64,000 nucleotides of DNA from Chitinophagaceae bacterium (GTDB taxonomy: Bacteria; Bacteroidota; Bacteroidia; Chitinophagales; Chitinophagaceae), in contig JADJKL010000012.1 of NCBI GenBank assembly GCA_016706055.1, forward strand, positions 124,001 through 188,000, written 5' to 3'. The position numbers and the translations under genes were made by a program. Below are positions 9,773 to 19,752 of this stretch, piece by piece (within the stretch, counting starts at the first letter, position 1; every line of letters begins with the position of its first letter). Under the pieces are notes generated by a model. The model had not been told where the DNA came from. It saw nothing but the letters and a program-made list of their open reading frames with translations, and made no database searches.

Positions 9773-10000
9773 ATGACCAACTTTACACCCGAAGACCTTT
9801 TATTGTATTTGTACAAAGAAACTTCATCTGAAAAGACCGAAGCTATTACAGCTGCTCTTCAAAGAGACTGGACACTTCGAGAAAAACTTGAAGTACTTAT
9901 TGCATCAATGAAAAGGCTCGACAAAATTACTCAATCTCCCCGCACTGAAGTAGTACTAAATGTACTTAGTCATGCAAGGGAACAAGCCGAGGCTGTTTAG
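9773..10000 (+). CDS. small hypothetical protein
   Basis: 75 residues, soluble, predicted mostly helical. The N-terminal TPEDLLLYLYKET, followed by a region rich in Leu and charge, resembles the N-terminal part of small anti-sigma-like or adaptor proteins, but no family can be named. It is followed by a clear terminator, which supports a real single-gene unit. There is no signal peptide and no cysteine. Confidence 0.6.
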   Translation: MTNFTPEDLLLYLYKETSSEKTEAITAALQRDWTLREKLEVLIASMKRLDKITQSPRTEVVLNVLSHAREQAEAV

Positions 10001-10020
10001 TAAAAATATTTTTAAACCCG

Positions 10021-10056
10021 AAAGCATTCTGAATATTTCAGGATGCTTTTTGTTTT
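10021..10056 (+). terminator. intrinsic terminator
   Basis: 13-bp stem with one wobble (10021-10033 with 10037-10049), a three-base loop and a T-rich tail. It ends the small gene at 9773-10000 and precedes nth. Confidence 0.85.
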
Positions 10057-10114
10057 ATTACTACTCCTTATATTAAATTCTGCTAAGTTTTATCCGTTGC
10101 CATTATCTTGCAAC

Positions 10115-10762
10115 ATGACCCGTAAAGAACGATACAAATTTGTAATTAATTATTTCGAAAAAAATATGCCAGTTGCTGAAACCGAACTGGAATTCATCGA
10201 CCCGTATCAATTATTAGTAGCCGTCATTCTTTCTGCCCAATGCACCGATAAAAGAGTAAACCTTACTACTCCTGCAATTTTTCAAAAGTATCCAGATGTA
10301 AAATCATTAAGCAATACCACATTTGATGATTTGTTTCCATTTATAAAAAGCATCTCCTATCCCAATAACAAAACAAAACATCTTATTGGAATGGCACAAA
10401 AAGTTGTCGCAGATTTCAATGAACAAATTCCAATGACAGTGGATGAATTAATTCAACTTCCCGGAGTTGGCAGAAAAACAGCAAACGTAATTACATCTGT
10501 TGTTGACAAACAACCAAACATGGCTGTTGACACTCATGTTTTTCGTGTAAGCAAAAGGCTTGGATTAGTTCCGCAAACAGCTTCTACTCCTTTAGCAGTT
10601 GAAAAAGTACTGATCAAAAACATTCCGCAGCATCTTGTACATAAAGCTCATCACTGGCTTATTTTACATGGCAGATACACTTGCCTTGCTAGAAATCCTA
10701 AATGCGAGAAATGTGGTCTACAAGAAATTTGCATCTACTTCCGAAAGAAAAATACTGAGTAA
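10115..10762 (+). CDS. nth: endonuclease III (DNA glycosylase/AP lyase)
   Basis: Base-excision repair enzyme removing oxidised pyrimidines. With the ATG at 10115 it has 215 residues, as expected; an in-frame start at 10043 would run through the preceding terminator and add a non-homologous hydrophobic leader. Seen: helix-hairpin-helix LPGVGRKTAN with catalytic Lys121, catalytic Asp139 in VDTHV, and the 4Fe-4S ligands Cys190, Cys197, Cys200 and Cys206. A near-consensus -7 box (TATCTTG) lies just upstream of the chosen start. Confidence 0.95.
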   Translation: MTRKERYKFVINYFEKNMPVAETELEFIDPYQLLVAVILSAQCTDKRVNLTTPAIFQKYPDVKSLSNTTFDDLFPFIKSISYPNNKTKHLIGMAQKVVADFNEQIPMTVDELIQLPGVGRKTANVITSVVDKQPNMAVDTHVFRVSKRLGLVPQTASTPLAVEKVLIKNIPQHLVHKAHHWLILHGRYTCLARNPKCEKCGLQEICIYFRKKNTE

Positions 10763-10769
10763 CTTTTGC

Positions 10770-10784
10770 CGATAAGCATCGGGA
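10770..10784. repeat. short palindromic hairpin after nth
   Basis: CCGAT/ATCGG inverted repeat with a four-base loop, followed by A and T runs, 8 bases after the nth stop. It may be a weak terminator or a fragment of a dispersed palindrome. Confidence 0.35.
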
Positions 10785-10886
10785 AAAAACTTCTTTTAAA
10801 AACTATATAATACAAAAAGAGGAATACTTATCCACTAGAAAGTGATTTAGCATAATACTTGTGATAGTTGGCAGATTAATCATTCT

Positions 10887-12830
10887 ATGAATCGCCAACT
10901 TGTGAGAAATATATTCAAGATATTCCTGCTGCTGTCATGTGTTTATTCGACAGCCTATAGCCAAATGCCTCCCAAACAATGGGCTTTGCATTATGGAGGT
11001 AACGATGTTGATATCCCCCTTTCTATAAAATTTACCAATGATGGCGGCACAATCGTAGCCGGATATACAGATTCTAAAAGCGGCGATGTAAGTCCTCAGC
11101 CCAACCGTGAATACTGGGATCTGTGGATAGTGAAGTTGGATAAATGCGGCATCATTCAATGGGAAAGATCCTTTGGCGGAACAGGCTATGAAAGTGCAAG
11201 AGATGTAGTACAAACAAGTGATGGCGGTTATATGGTGTTGGGTGAAACAAATTCAACTGATGGCGGCGTAATTGCTGGCTATGGTGGCACAAAAGATATA
11301 TGGCTATTAAAACTGTCAGCCAATGGAACACTGCAATGGCAAAAAAGATACGGCGGTACTGGTTTGGACATTGGAAATCATATTGAATTAACACCAGAAG
11401 GAGATTTTCTCATTGCTGCATCTTCTACGTCTAATGATGGAGATATAAGAGGCAATCATAGCACTGGCACATTTACAGATGGTGTGCTAATAAAAATAAA
11501 TGCTACTGGCACATTATTATGGAGCAAATGTTTTGGAGGCTCTAAAAATGAAGAGCTGTTTGATATAGAGATTATCAATGGCACTACTTTTCTTGCTGGT
11601 TTTACCAATTCAACAGATGGCGACATTCCGCCCACTCAAAAAAATTATGATATGTGGTTGCTGGCTATTGATGAAAACGGCAATAAAGTATTTAGCAAAA
11701 TTTATGGCGGCTCGCAAAATGATGTAGCATATTGCATGAGCAAAGGAGCAGATGGTTCTTTAACACTGGCTGGCTACACCACTTCTACAGATGGTGATGT
11801 AAGCGGAGCAAAAGGCAGCCAGGATTACTGGGTTATTAATGTAGATCAACGAGGAAAATTAAACTGGCAAAAAGTGTTGGGTGGAACAGATGCAGAATAT
11901 GCCAAAACAATTATTACCGATAATGACGGTGGTTATATAGTTGGCGGTGTTACGTATTCAAATGATGGTGATATTACCAGTTCATTAGGCGAAGGTGATT
12001 TCTGGACAGTAAAATTGACTGCTGCTGGGAACATAAGTTGGAAGCAGAATTTTGGCGGAAGTGGTAACGATCACCTCCGATATATGATAAGAAATCCATT
12101 GCTTAATGAATATTATCTAGCCGGTGATTCAGAATCTGGTGATGGCGATTTCAATAACACACTGGGCGATGCTGACTTTGCTGTTATCAAATTTAAAATT
12201 ATAGATACCCTAACACTTGATTCTGCTGTTTGTAATGTAAATGCATTCGTACCTTTTAAAGACACCATTCCAGACATCTGTGGTAATGATTCAGTCATTG
12301 TTCAATACAGGCCTGTTCCCATAAGTGGACCTTTTGATAGTTTGCGAAAAATTGACAGCATATTTGTCGGTCAAAGTGTAACGCTTCATTCCAATGGAAA
12401 TGGAAATGTAGTCTGGTCATCGCATGCATCACTTAGTTGTACCAATTGTAATGATCCAGTTGCATCGCCGTTAACTACTACTATCTATTCAGCTACAAAT
12501 TTTTCGCCAGAAGGTTGCCAGGTAACAGACCAGTTTACAGTTATTGTATTGAATGATGCTGTTGTAAAAATTCCAACTGCTTTTACACCAAATGGCGATG
12601 GACTAAACGATTACTTCGGACCATTAGGTAAAGTTCCTGAAGGTTATAAACTACAAGTCTTCAATCGTAATGGAGAAGTAGTATTTGTCAGTAGCAATAT
12701 TTATCAAAGATGGAATGGCTATTTCAAAGGAACATTACAGCCCTCTAGTGTTTTCATTTACTTAGTAAATTATAAAGACCTGCAAAATGTTCCACATCAG
12801 CAAAAAGGAACATTTGCATTGATACGATAA
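10887..12830 (+). CDS. T9SS type B cargo protein with repeated beta-propeller-like units
   Basis: Secreted or surface protein of 647 residues. Residues 1-25 are a signal peptide ending TAYSQ. Residues about 30-425 consist of seven or eight repeats of about 50 residues, each with a W-x-x-K-L/I-D core, a FGG/YGG turn and a D-G-G-Y/F strand, suggesting a beta-propeller. After a spacer with CNGND and CTNC cysteines, the last 85 residues begin IPTAFTPNGDGLNDYF, the hallmark of the gliding-motility-associated (type B) T9SS sorting domain. It would be exported by the type IX machinery. It opens a same-strand group with the DUF1800 and DUF1501 genes. Confidence 0.88.
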   Translation: MNRQLVRNIFKIFLLLSCVYSTAYSQMPPKQWALHYGGNDVDIPLSIKFTNDGGTIVAGYTDSKSGDVSPQPNREYWDLWIVKLDKCGIIQWERSFGGTGYESARDVVQTSDGGYMVLGETNSTDGGVIAGYGGTKDIWLLKLSANGTLQWQKRYGGTGLDIGNHIELTPEGDFLIAASSTSNDGDIRGNHSTGTFTDGVLIKINATGTLLWSKCFGGSKNEELFDIEIINGTTFLAGFTNSTDGDIPPTQKNYDMWLLAIDENGNKVFSKIYGGSQNDVAYCMSKGADGSLTLAGYTTSTDGDVSGAKGSQDYWVINVDQRGKLNWQKVLGGTDAEYAKTIITDNDGGYIVGGVTYSNDGDITSSLGEGDFWTVKLTAAGNISWKQNFGGSGNDHLRYMIRNPLLNEYYLAGDSESGDGDFNNTLGDADFAVIKFKIIDTLTLDSAVCNVNAFVPFKDTIPDICGNDSVIVQYRPVPISGPFDSLRKIDSIFVGQSVTLHSNGNGNVVWSSHASLSCTNCNDPVASPLTTTIYSATNFSPEGCQVTDQFTVIVLNDAVVKIPTAFTPNGDGLNDYFGPLGKVPEGYKLQVFNRNGEVVFVSSNIYQRWNGYFKGTLQPSSVFIYLVNYKDLQNVPHQQKGTFALIR

Positions 12831-12857
12831 AAATTATTTCACAGCTAAAATCAGCTT

Positions 12858-14492
12858 ATGGACAGAAGAGAGTTTTTCAAAATAGCAGGAGAAAAAACTG
12901 TCGGAGAAAAGAAACAACGCAGCTCCAAAAGAATGTTTGCAGGACTAGCTCCTTATACTGGCAACTGGACTGTAAATGAAGTAACGCATTTACTAAAGCG
13001 AACAATGTTTGGAGCTAAGAAAGCAGATGTAGATTATTTTCTTACACTTTCTCCCACAGCAGCAGTAGATGAGTTGCTTAATAACATTGCGACTCCAACA
13101 CCACCAGTAAGAGATTATGGCTTATTGGAAGATGACGGAGTAATGTATGACGATCTTAGTGTACTTATCGGACAAACATGGGTAAACGACCCTAACACAG
13201 CCAGTGCTCCGGAAATAAGAGGGCAAATAAACAGGCGAAGATCGGATAGTTTGAAAAAATGGTGGACAGGTCTCATCATTAATCAAGGTAGAAGCATACA
13301 AGAAAAAATGGTTCTATTCTGGCATCATCATTTCTCTGTACAGGAATCAGAAATTGACAATGCAGCTTTTTTATACCGCCATCACAATCTTTTAAGAACA
13401 AATGTGCTTGGCAGTTTTAAAACATTAGTAAGAGAAGTAACGATTGACCCTGCAATGCTTATTCATTTGAATGGCTATTTAAATTCAAAGCAAGCACCAG
13501 ATGAAAATTATGGAAGAGAATTACAAGAACTCTTTGTAATTGGCAAAGGAAATGATTCTCTCTACACAGAAAATGATGTAATAGCTATAGCAAGAGTTCT
13601 TACAGGCTGGCGTATCAACAGTGACCCTTTAAATTCATATTTAGATACTGGCTCACATGATACTGATTCAAAAAATTTTTCTGCCTTTTATAATAACATA
13701 ACAATTAGCGGCAGCACTAATACTTATCAGGAACTGGATGAATTAATGGATATGTTGTTTAATACAACTGAAGCAGCAAGGTTTATTTGCCGTAAGTTGT
13801 ACAAATGGTTTGTATATTATGATATAGACGATGCAACTGAAACAGATGTTATCATTCCGATGGCAACAGCATTGCAAAGCAATAACTATGAAATAAAAGC
13901 TGCACTGGAATTACTATTTAAGAGTGAACATTTTTTTGATACAATCAATCAGGCTTGCTATATAAAAAATCCATTTGACATTATAGTTGGTACGCTGCGA
14001 GAATTCAGTGTTACTTATCCAGCTTATACTAATTATACCACAGGTTATCCCTTGTTTTTTTCTATATATAATAATGCTGCGGATATGCAACAACAGCTGT
14101 TTCAGCCACCGGATGTATCTGGTTGGCCTTCTTATTATCAAGAACCAATGCATTATGAGCTATGGGTAAATAGTAATTCTCTTCCTAAAAGAGCAGACTT
14201 TACTGATGCTTTAATAAATGATTCGGTAATAGATCTAAGAGCTTTTGCCAATTACTCAAGTAATCCGGCAGATCCGAATCAATTGATAACTGATATTACA
14301 GCATTACTGCTTCGTTACCCACTATCAGATAATTCTAAAACATATGTCAAGACCCATTTTCTTACAAACAATATCAGCGATGATACAATATGGACCAATG
14401 CCTGGAATTCAAATAACAATACAGTCATCAATGCATCCTTAAAAGAGATGTTTAAATTTTTGATGAACCTTCCAGAATTTCATTTATGCTGA
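12858..14492 (+). CDS. DUF1800 family protein
   Basis: 544 residues. It starts MDRREFFK and lacks a strong hydrophobic signal. The DUF1800 fold begins with LLKRTMFGAKKADVDYFL near residue 45 and includes KMVLFWHHHFSVQ and NYGRELQELFVIG, both typical of the family. DUF1800 proteins are nearly always encoded beside DUF1501 proteins, as here, where the start of the next frame overlaps this stop. The biochemical function is unknown; an outer-surface or periplasmic role is usually assumed. Confidence 0.9.
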   Translation: MDRREFFKIAGEKTVGEKKQRSSKRMFAGLAPYTGNWTVNEVTHLLKRTMFGAKKADVDYFLTLSPTAAVDELLNNIATPTPPVRDYGLLEDDGVMYDDLSVLIGQTWVNDPNTASAPEIRGQINRRRSDSLKKWWTGLIINQGRSIQEKMVLFWHHHFSVQESEIDNAAFLYRHHNLLRTNVLGSFKTLVREVTIDPAMLIHLNGYLNSKQAPDENYGRELQELFVIGKGNDSLYTENDVIAIARVLTGWRINSDPLNSYLDTGSHDTDSKNFSAFYNNITISGSTNTYQELDELMDMLFNTTEAARFICRKLYKWFVYYDIDDATETDVIIPMATALQSNNYEIKAALELLFKSEHFFDTINQACYIKNPFDIIVGTLREFSVTYPAYTNYTTGYPLFFSIYNNAADMQQQLFQPPDVSGWPSYYQEPMHYELWVNSNSLPKRADFTDALINDSVIDLRAFANYSSNPADPNQLITDITALLLRYPLSDNSKTYVKTHFLTNNISDDTIWTNAWNSNNNTVINASLKEMFKFLMNLPEFHLC

Positions 14493-14530
14493 CAACAGTT
14501 TTATCACAACCAACAAAAAAAAATATTGCA

Positions 14531-16132
14531 ATGGATAGAAGAAAATTTTTACGAAACACTGTGCCGGTTGCTGTTACCATGCCAGCTTTGTTAAATGGTT
14601 TTTCATTTACTGCGCAAGGTGCAGAAAGTAATCTTGCCAGATTACTGGAACAAACTCTTACTGATACTGACCATGTGTTTGTGCTGGTACAACTTGGTGG
14701 TGGTAACGACGGCCTTAACATGGTAATACCATTGGACATTTATGGCAACTATTATAATGCAAGAACTAATGTTGCCATTCCACAAAGCCAAGTACTTCGG
14801 CTTGATGGAACAGATAAATCAGGCTTACATCCGGCAATGACGGCAATGCAGAATATGTTCAATGAAGGCAAGATGAACATTGTGCAATCGGTTGGTTACG
14901 AAAATCCAAGCTTCTCACATTTCAGAGATACAGATGTGTGGAATAGCGGAGACACAAGAAAAAATCGAAGAGAAAGAGTAAAGACAGGATGGATGGGCCG
15001 CTATCTCGAAAGCGAATACCCGGGTTATCCCGACGCATTTCCCAATGCAGAAATGACTGATCCGCTTGCAATACAAATAAGCAATTATCCTACACTTGCA
15101 ATGCAGGGTTCTATTTACTCAATGGGTTTATCCATTACAAACCCTGAAAAAGTATATTCATTCGTCAATCCTTTTTCAGACTATCCACTGAGCTCTGTTC
15201 CTGCCAACAAAGAGTTGAAGTTTCTTCGTGTCATTTCAGAGAAAACAAAAATTTATTCTGACATCATAAGAGCAGCTTACCAAAGAGCTTCTACGATGGC
15301 AACTTACCCCACAGAAAATTATTTAGCGGAACAATTAAAAATTGTAGCAAGACTTATTAAAGGTGGATTAAAAACAAGAGTGTACACTGTATCAATGGGC
15401 GGATTTGATACACATAAGCGGCAGGTTAATGCAAGTGACACAACTACCGGAATGCATGCTAAACTGATGAAAGATCTTTCTTCGGGCATCAGCGCATTTC
15501 AACAGGATTTAGAAATGATGGGTCTTGATGACCGGGTAATGGGCATGACTTATTCAGAATTTGGCCGACGTATAAAATCAAATGCAAGCCTTGGTACAGA
15601 TCATGGAGCAGCTGCCCCATTAATTATGTTTGGCAAAAATGCTAAAAAGGGAATTCTTGGTACCAGTCCGGATATACCGGCAGATATTCAAGTGGTAAAT
15701 AATATTCCATTCCAATATGATTTCCGAAGTATATATGCTTCAGTGCTTGAGCAGTGGTTTTGTGTAAAACAACCCGCATTAGATTCAATTCTTTTGCAAA
15801 ATTATCAGTCGCTGCCACTTATTACTGGTCCTTGTGGTGTGGCTGATAATCCGGATGATACAAATAATAATTCCGACAACTTGTTGCTGAAAATGTGGCC
15901 TAATCCATACACCATTAATGCCACAATACAATTTTCGACCAACGGTGGTAATACAATGATTCAACAAATCAATTCACTGGGTCAAGTAGTAAAAGTACTT
16001 GCCAATGGTGATTATGCGGCAGGAACACATAATATTGACATTTATAGTGATGGATTACCAACTTGAGCTTATTTTCTTCGTTTACAGAATAAATCTTTGC
16101 AGAAAGTATTGACCATCATGAAAGTTAACTGA
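14531..16132 (+). CDS. DUF1501 family protein with T9SS type A tail, interrupted by TGA
   Basis: Partner of the DUF1800 protein (sulfatase/phosphatase-like fold). The ATG at 14531 is preferred because it gives a Tat-like start, MDRRKFLRN, directly followed by a hydrophobic stretch; an ATG at 14486 is also in frame. DUF1501 features include QLGGGNDGLNMV, SMGGFDTHKRQV and SEFGRRIKSN. From about residue 455 a type A T9SS sorting domain starts (LLKMWPNPYT). It is cut by an in-frame TGA at 16064-16066, where the family needs Gly (LPT-x-AYF). The same frame then encodes 21 more fitting residues to the stop at 16130-16132. As given, the protein ends at 16066 without the end of its sorting signal. 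Confidence 0.85.
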
Positions 16133-16304
16133 TTTGTAAAATGCCGACTTGACTTGTTTCAAATTAATATTATATTAATCTAAAGAAAAAGATGGCTATA
16201 TACTTTGAGCCTTCGTAATATTTTATAATTTTATACTCGATTTTCCATATTCAATCCTGTGCCAAAGCTTCTATTTAATTCAAATGAAACTAAAATGATT
16301 GAAA

Positions 16305-17219
16305 ATGAGAAAATTTTTGGTATTAGTGCTGTTGACATGTGCAGTTTTTAACCAGCCCCTGAAAGCACAGTATTACTTTTACAATGACAAATACTACGAA
16401 AATGAAGTAGTTGTCGAGTTAGGCCTCTCTGGCGGATTAATGAACTCCCTTACAGATTTAGGTGGAAAAAAAGGAATCGGAAAAAATTTCGTAAAAGATC
16501 TTCGTTGGGCAACTGCCCGTCCAAGTTATGGCTTCTATGCTATGGCAATGTATAAAAATATGATTGGTGTTCGGCTGGAAGGCACTTTCGGCGAAGTTGT
16601 TGGTTACGATAGTATCTTGAAAGACGTTGCTGGTTCTACCTTCGGACGTTATGATAGAAATCTGAGTTTTAAAAGTAAGATCAGCGAAATTCAACTGGCA
16701 GTAGAGTTTCATCCTATCGCATTATTTAATTTTGAAGAGAATCCACCCCCTTATTCTCCATACGTAATAGCAGGAGTTGGCCGTTATTCATTTGATCCAC
16801 AAGCCGAATTAAGAGGTCAGTGGTATTCTCTTAAACCTCTTTCTACCGAAGGGCAAGGCTTTAAAGAATATAAAGACAGATCACCATATCAACTTAACCA
16901 GTTCAATATTGCTGCTGGTTTAGGTATTAAGTATGAAATAAATTCATTATTTAATGCAAGACTGGAGTTTGTACATCGCTTTTTAAGTACTGATTATTTG
17001 GATGATGTAAGTACCAAATATGTTGATCCGGCATTGTTTGCTAATTATTTACCAGCCAATCTTGTTCCTATTGCGCAGCAATTAGCCAACAGAAAAAATG
17101 AAATAAACCCGGGAAGTAAAACAAAAATTGGTGAACAACGAGGCGATCCTAAAGACAATGATGCTTACTTTACCATTCAGCTAAAAGTTGGTATAACACT
17201 TGGAAGACAAAAAAGATAA
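16305..17219 (+). CDS. outer-membrane beta-barrel protein (DUF6089-like)
   Basis: 304 residues beginning with a signal peptide ending PLKAQ at about residue 22. The ATG at 16305 is used rather than an upstream TTG. Alternating aromatic and hydrophobic strands, the pattern GVGRYSFDPQAEL.., and a final strand FTIQLKVGITLGRQ point to an 8- to 10-stranded porin-like barrel of the DUF6089/PorG-like kind common in Bacteroidota. It follows the T9SS/DUF1800/DUF1501 group on the same strand after 172 bases and ends in a strong terminator. Its function is unknown. Confidence 0.75.
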   Translation: MRKFLVLVLLTCAVFNQPLKAQYYFYNDKYYENEVVVELGLSGGLMNSLTDLGGKKGIGKNFVKDLRWATARPSYGFYAMAMYKNMIGVRLEGTFGEVVGYDSILKDVAGSTFGRYDRNLSFKSKISEIQLAVEFHPIALFNFEENPPPYSPYVIAGVGRYSFDPQAELRGQWYSLKPLSTEGQGFKEYKDRSPYQLNQFNIAAGLGIKYEINSLFNARLEFVHRFLSTDYLDDVSTKYVDPALFANYLPANLVPIAQQLANRKNEINPGSKTKIGEQRGDPKDNDAYFTIQLKVGITLGRQKR

Positions 17220-17242
17220 ACTGATTAATTAATTATTACTAT

Positions 17243-17276
17243 AAAAATCCTGCTTAGAGCAGGATTTTTTCTTTTT
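17243..17276 (+). terminator. intrinsic terminator
   Basis: Perfect 12-bp stem (17243-17254 with 17258-17269), three-base loop, then a T-rich tail. It ends the barrel-protein transcript. Confidence 0.9.
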
Positions 17277-17356
17277 TACACTAAACACATTCAATACTGA
17301 TAAAACAAAGCAATTTGTTATTTTTATAGCACCATTACCTAATTCAAGCTTTTATT

Positions 17357-19744
17357 ATGCAAAACGGATCTGCAAATATTACCGATGTTTCCTTTAATAG
17401 CCGTCTTTGCTTTAAGCCATTGGTGATGGCGTTGAAAAAAAACATTGCTGAAGGAAATCCCGGCATGAAGAAATTATACGGCCAGGTAGTTGCACAATTT
17501 GAAACTCACCCCGAATTATTAAATTGCTTTACAGACACTTCAACGACGAACCATCATAGCGAATTAATTGAAGAATTATTATCAGCTGTATTTCCGCCTA
17601 CGACTTCTAATTATATGTACGGTGTTTTAATGCCTTTTAAAAATGAAGCAGTTTATGTTTCACCATTATTTAAAAAATTATTAGTAAACCCAGAAACCAA
17701 TGAAGTAGAAATACCAGAGAATCCTGATAACCAAGAAAGTAATTTTGAAAAAATCCATTTCGCTTATGGATTGATTTTGAAAAAATATCTAGGGTATAAC
17801 AGCCCTGTTACCAGCAGGTCTGTCTATCCCGTTCAAGATCCCGATACTGGATTATTAAGATACATGGAGATCAGGCTTGATGCAAGATTTATAGATGTGC
17901 TGCCGGTAGCTGAAATGCCTGAAATGCCCGCTTCTATTTTAGATCCAGCGACTAACAGAATAATGACGGTAACTGAGTTATCACAGCTGATTCCGCTTGA
18001 AAAATTTGTTTTTGAAGGAGTAGCCGTTGTACGTATCAACGACATGACTGAGCAGGAAGTTATAACCAAAATGAAAAACAGATTATTGAACAGCTCTCTT
18101 TCCGATGAAAATGTTTACATCGATTTGGAAGAACAGGTTCAGTCGTTAATCGAACTTCAAAATATAACAATCGGTGTTACCCCATTCTTTAAAATCAACG
18201 GACACTATGTTTATTCAGACATTCATAATTCCAATAGTCTTCTTTTTAAAAAATTTGGAACAGGCGGAGATAAAGATGAAATAAGTGATTACTGCAAATT
18301 ATTATTCAGAGAAAACGATCAGCCTCTTTTGTTCCAAAATATAGAAGGTGATACAACAAACGAAGTCCAATGCCTTCAATATTACCATCTGGCAGGTGCA
18401 AGAAGCCTTATTCTTTGCCCGCTGAAATCTAAAAAGGAATTAATCGGCATTCTTGAAATTATTTCAAATGAGCCGGGTTATTTAAAACCACAGCATATCA
18501 ACAAAATTGAAAATGTAATTCCATTATTTACACTAGGTCTTGAAAAAAGTTTGGAGCAACTTAATTCTCATGTGGACAGTATTATTAAGAAAAAATTTAC
18601 AGCAGTACAGCCATCTGTTGAATGGAAGTTCACAGAAACCTCTCTCAATTATATAGTAAGCCTTCACAAAAAACAAGAAGCATATATAGAAAGAATTGCA
18701 TTTGGTGATGTACATCCTTTATATAGTGCTATTGACATTCGTAACTCTTCCACCGAACGTTCAAAATCCATCAAGGCAGATATTGTGGAACAACTTCATC
18801 TTGCAAAAAAAACAGTTGCTAATATTCAGGCAATAGTTTCATTTCCTCTTTTACAGGAAGTTGAATTCAAAATTGAGAAGTATATTGTAACTGCTTCAGA
18901 TATCTTACAATCAGAAGAAGAGATACTTATTCATGATTTTTTTATAGGAGAAGTAGCTTCAGTTTTCAATCATTTACGCAACACTGAGCCAGAAATAAAA
19001 AATGATATAGATGAATATTTTGCTGCCCTTGATGCTGCAACAGGAGTGCGGTATCACCATCGCAAAGAGTATGAACAAAGCATAACCAAAATAAACGAAA
19101 CACTATCCAGGTATATTGATAAAGAGCAATCTGCTGCACAAAAAATTTATCCGCATTATTTTGAACGATTTGTAACTGACGGTGTGGAGTTTAATATTTA
19201 TATGGGACAATCCATTTCGCCCCGCAAAAAATTTGATGAAATATATCTGCGTAACCTCAGGATGTGGCAACTTAACCTGTTAGCCAAGGCGGCAATAGTA
19301 ACGCATAAACTGGAAGCCGAACTAACGAATAAACTAAGAACTACTCAACTTATATTATCACACAGCCAACCATTAGCTATTCTTTTCAGAACAGAAGAAA
19401 GAAAGTTTGATGTTGACGGAGCCTACAACATTCGTTATGAAATTGTAAAAAAGCGAATTGATAAAGTAAGAGTTAAAGAAACAAATGAGAGGCTAACACA
19501 GCCGGGGAAAATTGCGATTGTATACTCACAGGCAAAAGATGCTGAAGAATATATCGGCTATATAGAGTTTCTACAAAATAAAAATCTGCTGAAACCTGGT
19601 ATCGAGAAATTTGAACTAGAAGAATTGCAAGGCGTTTCAGGACTTAAAGCATTACGGGTTGATGTAAACTTTGATGATCCGGATTTAGCTGATAAAAAAA
19701 TAAAGCTGTCCGAAATTACTTCCGGACAGCTTTCAGGTAGTTAA
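17357..19744 (+). CDS. large GAF-domain-containing protein
   Basis: 795 residues, soluble, no signal peptide. A GAF-like domain lies in the middle (about residues 245-400; ARSLILCPLKSKKELIGILEI is its characteristic strand pattern). Mostly helical regions with no enzymatic motif flank it. Similar single-gene proteins of about 790 residues occur across the Chitinophagaceae (recalled, not searched). It probably senses a small molecule and acts through protein contacts. The final codons lie inside a terminator hairpin. It converges on the TlpA-like gene. Confidence 0.75.
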   Translation: MQNGSANITDVSFNSRLCFKPLVMALKKNIAEGNPGMKKLYGQVVAQFETHPELLNCFTDTSTTNHHSELIEELLSAVFPPTTSNYMYGVLMPFKNEAVYVSPLFKKLLVNPETNEVEIPENPDNQESNFEKIHFAYGLILKKYLGYNSPVTSRSVYPVQDPDTGLLRYMEIRLDARFIDVLPVAEMPEMPASILDPATNRIMTVTELSQLIPLEKFVFEGVAVVRINDMTEQEVITKMKNRLLNSSLSDENVYIDLEEQVQSLIELQNITIGVTPFFKINGHYVYSDIHNSNSLLFKKFGTGGDKDEISDYCKLLFRENDQPLLFQNIEGDTTNEVQCLQYYHLAGARSLILCPLKSKKELIGILEIISNEPGYLKPQHINKIENVIPLFTLGLEKSLEQLNSHVDSIIKKKFTAVQPSVEWKFTETSLNYIVSLHKKQEAYIERIAFGDVHPLYSAIDIRNSSTERSKSIKADIVEQLHLAKKTVANIQAIVSFPLLQEVEFKIEKYIVTASDILQSEEEILIHDFFIGEVASVFNHLRNTEPEIKNDIDEYFAALDAATGVRYHHRKEYEQSITKINETLSRYIDKEQSAAQKIYPHYFERFVTDGVEFNIYMGQSISPRKKFDEIYLRNLRMWQLNLLAKAAIVTHKLEAELTNKLRTTQLILSHSQPLAILFRTEERKFDVDGAYNIRYEIVKKRIDKVRVKETNERLTQPGKIAIVYSQAKDAEEYIGYIEFLQNKNLLKPGIEKFELEELQGVSGLKALRVDVNFDDPDLADKKIKLSEITSGQLSGS
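19702..19733. terminator. bidirectional terminator overlapping the end of the GAF gene
   Basis: Perfect 11-bp stem (19702-19712 with 19723-19733) flanked by A- and T-rich ends. It is located inside the last 15 codons of the GAF-domain gene and 20 bases from the stop of the convergent TlpA-like gene, so it can serve both. Confidence 0.75.
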
Positions 19745-19752
19745 TTACTTTA

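Noticed and set aside
16064..16066. TGA in the DUF1501 gene as selenocysteine or recoded codon
   Set aside because: The family needs Gly at this place, no SECIS-like hairpin follows, and other TGA codons in the window act as stops.
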